From IMG/VR virus record IMGVR_UViG_3300044822_000036, positions 1 to 40,748 of that record: a DNA stretch of 40,748 bases; one strand, given 5' to 3'. The stretch comes from a virus. Of the stretch, positions 37,140 through 40,748 are shown piece by piece (positions within the stretch are counted from its first letter, which is position 1; each line of letters begins with the position of its first letter). The position numbers and the translations under genes were made by a program. The notes beneath the pieces were generated by a model, which saw only the letters and a list, made by a program, of their open reading frames with translations, was not told where the DNA came from and made no database searches.

Positions 37140-40100
37140 GCAGTCCGTTCCCCCTCGAGGAAGCGGCGCAGCAGGACACCGGACAACCGGTCTGGGATCC
37201 GTGGAAGTCCCCCGCGAAACCGGACTGGTATGCGGGATTCGGCTACACCGAGGACACGGCCTACCTCGGCCCGACGTACCGCCTGGCGGCGATGCCCGGG
37301 GCGGCCGTCGCGAAAGGAGAGTTGCTGCTCGGCGGCGCCCTGCACGCCTTCGGCTATCAGGATCCGGCCGCGCTCGCCGCCAACTACCAGACCCCCGATC
37401 CGATCCTGAAAAAGCTGGACGCGGCCGGCGAGGTGATCAAAGCCGACGCGAAGGAACGTCTGAAAGCCCTCACCCCTGATCCTGCGACCACGGGCTCGGT
37501 GCTCCAGACGCTCCACAGCCTCGGGGAGGGCGTCAGTACCGCTCTGGTGGGATCGGCCCTTGGCGGCCTTCCTGGTGCGTTTGGCGCGCTGTCGACTACG
37601 GAAGGCAATGCGGCCTACGAGTCCTTGCGCGATCAAGGCGTGGCGCCGGGCACCGCCGGCAGTGTGGCGACGGTCCGGGGGCTGCTCGCCGGGGCCGGAG
37701 CGGTGACGCCGATGGTGTTCGGGGCGAGCCTCTTGCCCCGGCTCGTGACCGGAGCGGCCACGAACGTTGCCTTCGGGACCGTGGGCCGGGCGGCGGACTC
37801 CGAGCTCCTGCGCCGCGGCGGCTATGACGAGATGGCCGATCAGGAGGCGACCTTCGACCGTTCCCAGATGCTGATCGATGCTGCGCTTGGGGTCGGGTTC
37901 GGAGGCTGGGCGCACGTCCACGCGGTTTTGGGTGGGGAAGCGAACTCGAAAAAGCTGGCCGACCTGATGGCCGCCGACCCGGCGCTGCGCGATGCCGCCC
38001 TGACGGCGAACCTGGCGCTGCGGGACCGGGCTTCGGGGCCGGGGGTTCCGGTCTCGCCGGGGGATGCGAACGCGCACACGGCGGCCCTGGAGCGTGCGGT
38101 GCAGCAACTGCAGGACGGCGCGAAGGTGAACGTCGCCGGCACCGGCGTCGAGGACTCCACCGTCGTGACCCGGGGCGGCACGGAGAATCCCGAGATCGGG
38201 GCGCTCCTCGAGCAGGCACTGCGGCAAGCCGGGGTGCTCGAGCACGCCCAAGCGCTCGACCAGATGGAAGCGGTGCTCGGGCGCAAGCTCGCCGGGGAAC
38301 CGGAACCCGCGCCCGTTGCCGCCGCCGAGATCCCGAAAGGCGAGAACCTGACCCCGGAGCAGCAGGGGATCGAGGAGCGCTTCGCCCGGCAACTCACCAG
38401 CGATCCCGCCGCCGCCGAGCGCGCTTACGCCGAGAACGAGGACACGGGCGGCGGCAAGATCCTGAACACCGACACCGCCCGCGAGCTCTCGCCCGATTAC
38501 CTCAAAGACCGTACCCAGTCGGCGGCCGTGCACGAGCCGGCCTCGTGGTTCATCAAACGCCTTTATGCCCGCAAGCTCGCCGCCGCGCCGGCGCCGGGCG
38601 AGACGCCCACCGTGCTCTTCACCGCCGGAGGGACGGGCGCCGGCAAGTCGACCGCAGTGCGCCAGACGATCCAAGCGGAAGCGAACCGCGCGCAGCTCAT
38701 CTACGACACCAACATGAACGGCCTGAAAAGCTCGATCGCGAAGATCGAGCAGGCGCTCGCCGCCGGCAAGAAGGTAAAGATCGCTTACGTGTTCCGCGAC
38801 CCGATCGAAGCGCTCGTGAACGGCGCGCTGCCGCGGGCGATGCGTCAAGAGCGGGAATTCGGCAGCGGGCGCACCGTGCCGCTGAACGAACACCTTGCCA
38901 CGCATGTCGGCTCGAACGAGGCAATTCGACAGATTGCAGAGCGCTATCGAGGCGACAACCGGGTCGCGATCCAAGTGATTGATAACTCGCGCGGGGCGAA
39001 TCAGGCGCGCGTGATCCCCCTCGCCGATCTACCCAAATTGGAGTACAGTAAGCTCCGTGAACAAGCCCACACAGCACTCGAGCAGGAACGCGCCAAGGGC
39101 GTCATCTCCGAAGCCGTCTACCAAGGTTTCCGAGATCGATCCGGCGCCGGCAGCGAGTCCGACGGACGACTGGGCGGACAGCTGGGGCCAGGAGCTGGCC
39201 GACCAGTTGAACCGGAACGTCCGGGACAACGTGCCGACCAGCTGACCGGCGAGACCGTTTCGACGGCGGCTGGCCGCGCCGTCCAAGTGCGCCCGCGCCT
39301 AGCCGAACTCGCCGACCTCATTACCTCCGACCAGCCGGCCTTCCCGCCGGAACTCCAGCCCCGCGAGCGCGGTGAGCGACGCGTGCTCGACCAACAGGTG
39401 CGGGAGATTGCCGCGAACCTCGTGCCGGAGCGCTTGGGCAACTCGCCCGAGGCCGACCGCGGCGCCCCGATCGTCTCCCCGCAGAACGAGGTCGAGAGCG
39501 GCAACGGCCGCGTCATGGCGCTGCGGCAGGTGTACCAAGGGAACCCGGAGAGAGCGGCGGCCTACCGGGCGTTCCTTGAGGCGCAGGGCTACGACGTTTC
39601 CGGGATGAAACAGCCTGTGTTGGTGCGCGAGCGCGTGACGCCGATGACGATGGCCGAGCGCACGGCCTTTGCCCTCGAGGCGAACCAGTCGGCGACCGCT
39701 TCGCTCTCAGCCGTCGAGCGCGGCGCGGCGGACGCGCGACGCCTGGATACGGATACCCTTTCGATGCTGACAGACGGGGAGATCGATTCGCGGGCAAACC
39801 AACCGTTTGCCCGCGCCTTTCTCGATGGCATCCCCCTCTCCGAACGCGCCGGCCTGCTGAACCCAGACGGCTCCCTCAATCAGGACGGAATCCGCCGGAT
39901 TCAGGCGGCGATCCTGACGAAAGCCTACGGGGGGACCGAGCACTCGGCGGCGATCCTCGGGCGCATGCTGGAGTCGACCGAAGGCGAGCAGCGGAACCTC
40001 CTGGGCGCGCTCCTGGATGCGGCGCCTGCGTTCGCGCGGCTGCGGCAGATGGTGAGCGACGGCGTGCTCGGGGAGCAGTACGACGTCACCGAGCGGGTAC

Positions 40101-40748
40101 TCGCGGCGATCGAGGACGCGAAGAAGCTACGGGAATCCGGTCAGTCGCTGAGCGAGCACCTCTCGCAGGCCGACATGCTGACCCCGCGCGATCCGGTGCA
40201 GGACGCGATCCTCAAGGCGTTCTACGACAAGGCGGGCAAACGTGCCGCCGGCCGAGCGAAGATCAAGGATGCGCTGATCGATTACGTGAACCGCGCCACC
40301 GCGCAGCGGCTCGACCAAGGCAACCTGTTCGGCGATCCGCCACTCGCGGCCGACCGGCTCCTTGAGGCGACCCTCGCGGGGCGCAAGGAAGAAGCCCCGC
40401 CACCGACGTCGCTCGACATGTTCGGCCTGCGCACTCCGCAGGGGAAGAAAGCCGAAGCGCCCGCCGCGCCGCCGCGCCGGGCCGAATTTGAGCCCGTGCA
40501 TGCCACGGCGGAGGCCGCTGCGGTCGGACCCGACAAGCCCTTCCTCGCCCTGCGCTTTGCGGATCGGCCCGACCTCGAAGGGCGCAACGCGGGAAACCCG
40601 GAAAGCCTGGCCGGCTACCTCATGGATACGGAGGACTGGGAGAAGCCTCAAGCCTCAGGCGTTGAGAAGAGCCACACAATCTATGTGCACGAAGTGACTC
40701 CAAAAGAACCGTGGGGACCTTACGCCGAGCTGATCGGGGGCAAAGAAC
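37136..40748 (+). CDS. Giant polyvalent-type virion protein with Zeta-toxin-like and DdrB/ParB-like domains, 3' end missing
   Basis: An uninterrupted frame from ATG 37136 (ATGA overlap) through the right edge, at least 1204 residues. Residues ~40-270 are Ala/Gly-rich with hydrophobic helices. Residues ~490-660 hold a Zeta-toxin-like P-loop kinase: VLFTAGGTGAGKST (Walker A Lys504), YDTNM with Asp524, then an Arg-rich lid region. Residues ~700-1010 carry a DdrB-like ParB-superfamily domain with the motif VSPQNEVESGNGRVMALRQ (Glu787 to Arg792). The fusion is what the literature calls a polyvalent protein, delivered with DNA to counter host defences. The C-terminus is probably the fragment at 1-187. 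Confidence 0.85.
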   Translation, partial: MSSPFPLEEAAQQDTGQPVWDPWKSPAKPDWYAGFGYTEDTAYLGPTYRLAAMPGAAVAKGELLLGGALHAFGYQDPAALAANYQTPDPILKKLDAAGEVIKADAKERLKALTPDPATTGSVLQTLHSLGEGVSTALVGSALGGLPGAFGALSTTEGNAAYESLRDQGVAPGTAGSVATVRGLLAGAGAVTPMVFGASLLPRLVTGAATNVAFGTVGRAADSELLRRGGYDEMADQEATFDRSQMLIDAALGVGFGGWAHVHAVLGGEANSKKLADLMAADPALRDAALTANLALRDRASGPGVPVSPGDANAHTAALERAVQQLQDGAKVNVAGTGVEDSTVVTRGGTENPEIGALLEQALRQAGVLEHAQALDQMEAVLGRKLAGEPEPAPVAAAEIPKGENLTPEQQGIEERFARQLTSDPAAAERAYAENEDTGGGKILNTDTARELSPDYLKDRTQSAAVHEPASWFIKRLYARKLAAAPAPGETPTVLFTAGGTGAGKSTAVRQTIQAEANRAQLIYDTNMNGLKSSIAKIEQALAAGKKVKIAYVFRDPIEALVNGALPRAMRQEREFGSGRTVPLNEHLATHVGSNEAIRQIAERYRGDNRVAIQVIDNSRGANQARVIPLADLPKLEYSKLREQAHTALEQERAKGVISEAVYQGFRDRSGAGSESDGRLGGQLGPGAGRPVEPERPGQRADQLTGETVSTAAGRAVQVRPRLAELADLITSDQPAFPPELQPRERGERRVLDQQVREIAANLVPERLGNSPEADRGAPIVSPQNEVESGNGRVMALRQVYQGNPERAAAYRAFLEAQGYDVSGMKQPVLVRERVTPMTMAERTAFALEANQSATASLSAVERGAADARRLDTDTLSMLTDGEIDSRANQPFARAFLDGIPLSERAGLLNPDGSLNQDGIRRIQAAILTKAYGGTEHSAAILGRMLESTEGEQRNLLGALLDAAPAFARLRQMVSDGVLGEQYDVTERVLAAIEDAKKLRESGQSLSEHLSQADMLTPRDPVQDAILKAFYDKAGKRAAGRAKIKDALIDYVNRATAQRLDQGNLFGDPPLAADRLLEATLAGRKEEAPPPTSLDMFGLRTPQGKKAEAPAAPPRRAEFEPVHATAEAAAVGPDKPFLALRFADRPDLEGRNAGNPESLAGYLMDTEDWEKPQASGVEKSHTIYVHEVTPKEPWGPYAELIGGKE

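Noticed and set aside
36626-38974. 782-codon open frame on the minus strand
   Set aside because: Shadow of the two ejection-protein genes; composition is typical of antisense frames in high-GC DNA.
1-40748. Diversity-generating retroelement, integrase, CI repressor, CRISPR array or tRNA genes
   Set aside because: Looked for because of the BPP-1-like head and lambda-like early genes; no reverse transcriptase motif, tyrosine or serine recombinase motif, CI-like protein, spaced repeat array or cloverleaf was seen.

Overview
The window is most of the genome of a tailed dsDNA phage with a short tail (podovirus type) that infects a GC-rich Gram-negative bacterium. Three things point to this: a T7-type portal and tail-tube pair followed by internal virion (ejection) proteins; a lambda R-type endolysin with Rz/Rz1 spanins, which need an outer membrane; and high GC throughout with frequent GTG starts. 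From memory of protein families only, the head module resembles Bordetella phage BPP-1 (Bbp19-, Bbp17- and Bbp16-like proteins in the same order). I see no diversity-generating reverse transcriptase, integrase, CI-type repressor, DNA polymerase, RNA polymerase or tRNA.

Layout. Positions 1-7580 (+) hold the 3' end of a very large virion protein, a second large ejection protein, a beta-helix tailspike, and the lysis cassette (endolysin, small membrane proteins, Rz with nested Rz1). Two small proteins with matching C-terminal tails close the operon. Positions 15477-7577 (-) form one long leftward operon of about two dozen small, tightly overlapping genes. It holds an Erf-type annealing protein, a YqaJ/lambda-exonuclease-type nuclease, DUF1367- and DUF1364-like (YbcO) genes of the lambda nin type, and many short CxxC zinc-ribbon proteins. 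Positions 15478-15590 are a divergent control region with a near-consensus leftward promoter, a weaker rightward promoter and a dyad operator candidate. Rightward from 15591 come a small HTH regulator, an O-like replication protein with iterons inside its gene (candidate origin), a PD-(D/E)XK nuclease and small unknown genes. Then follow terminase small and large subunits, portal, scaffold, capsid and cement protein, tail-tube proteins A and B, a glycine-rich tip protein, and the ejection proteins up to a giant polyvalent protein cut by the right edge.

The two edges appear to belong together. The gene open at the right edge lacks its 3' end, and the left edge begins with a C-terminal fragment sitting exactly where that end should be, so the window is probably a circularly permuted genome cut inside this gene. 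The reading frames would join if 3k+1 bases are missing.

How it works together: the HTH protein and dyad probably control the leftward recombination/takeover operon and the rightward replication operon. Replication probably starts at the iterons in the O-like gene and uses the host replisome. Erf, the exonuclease and the small nucleases would process concatemers, which the terminase packages. The giant protein, with a Zeta-toxin-like kinase domain and a DdrB/ParB-like domain, is probably ejected with the DNA. All family assignments are by eye; no searches were run.
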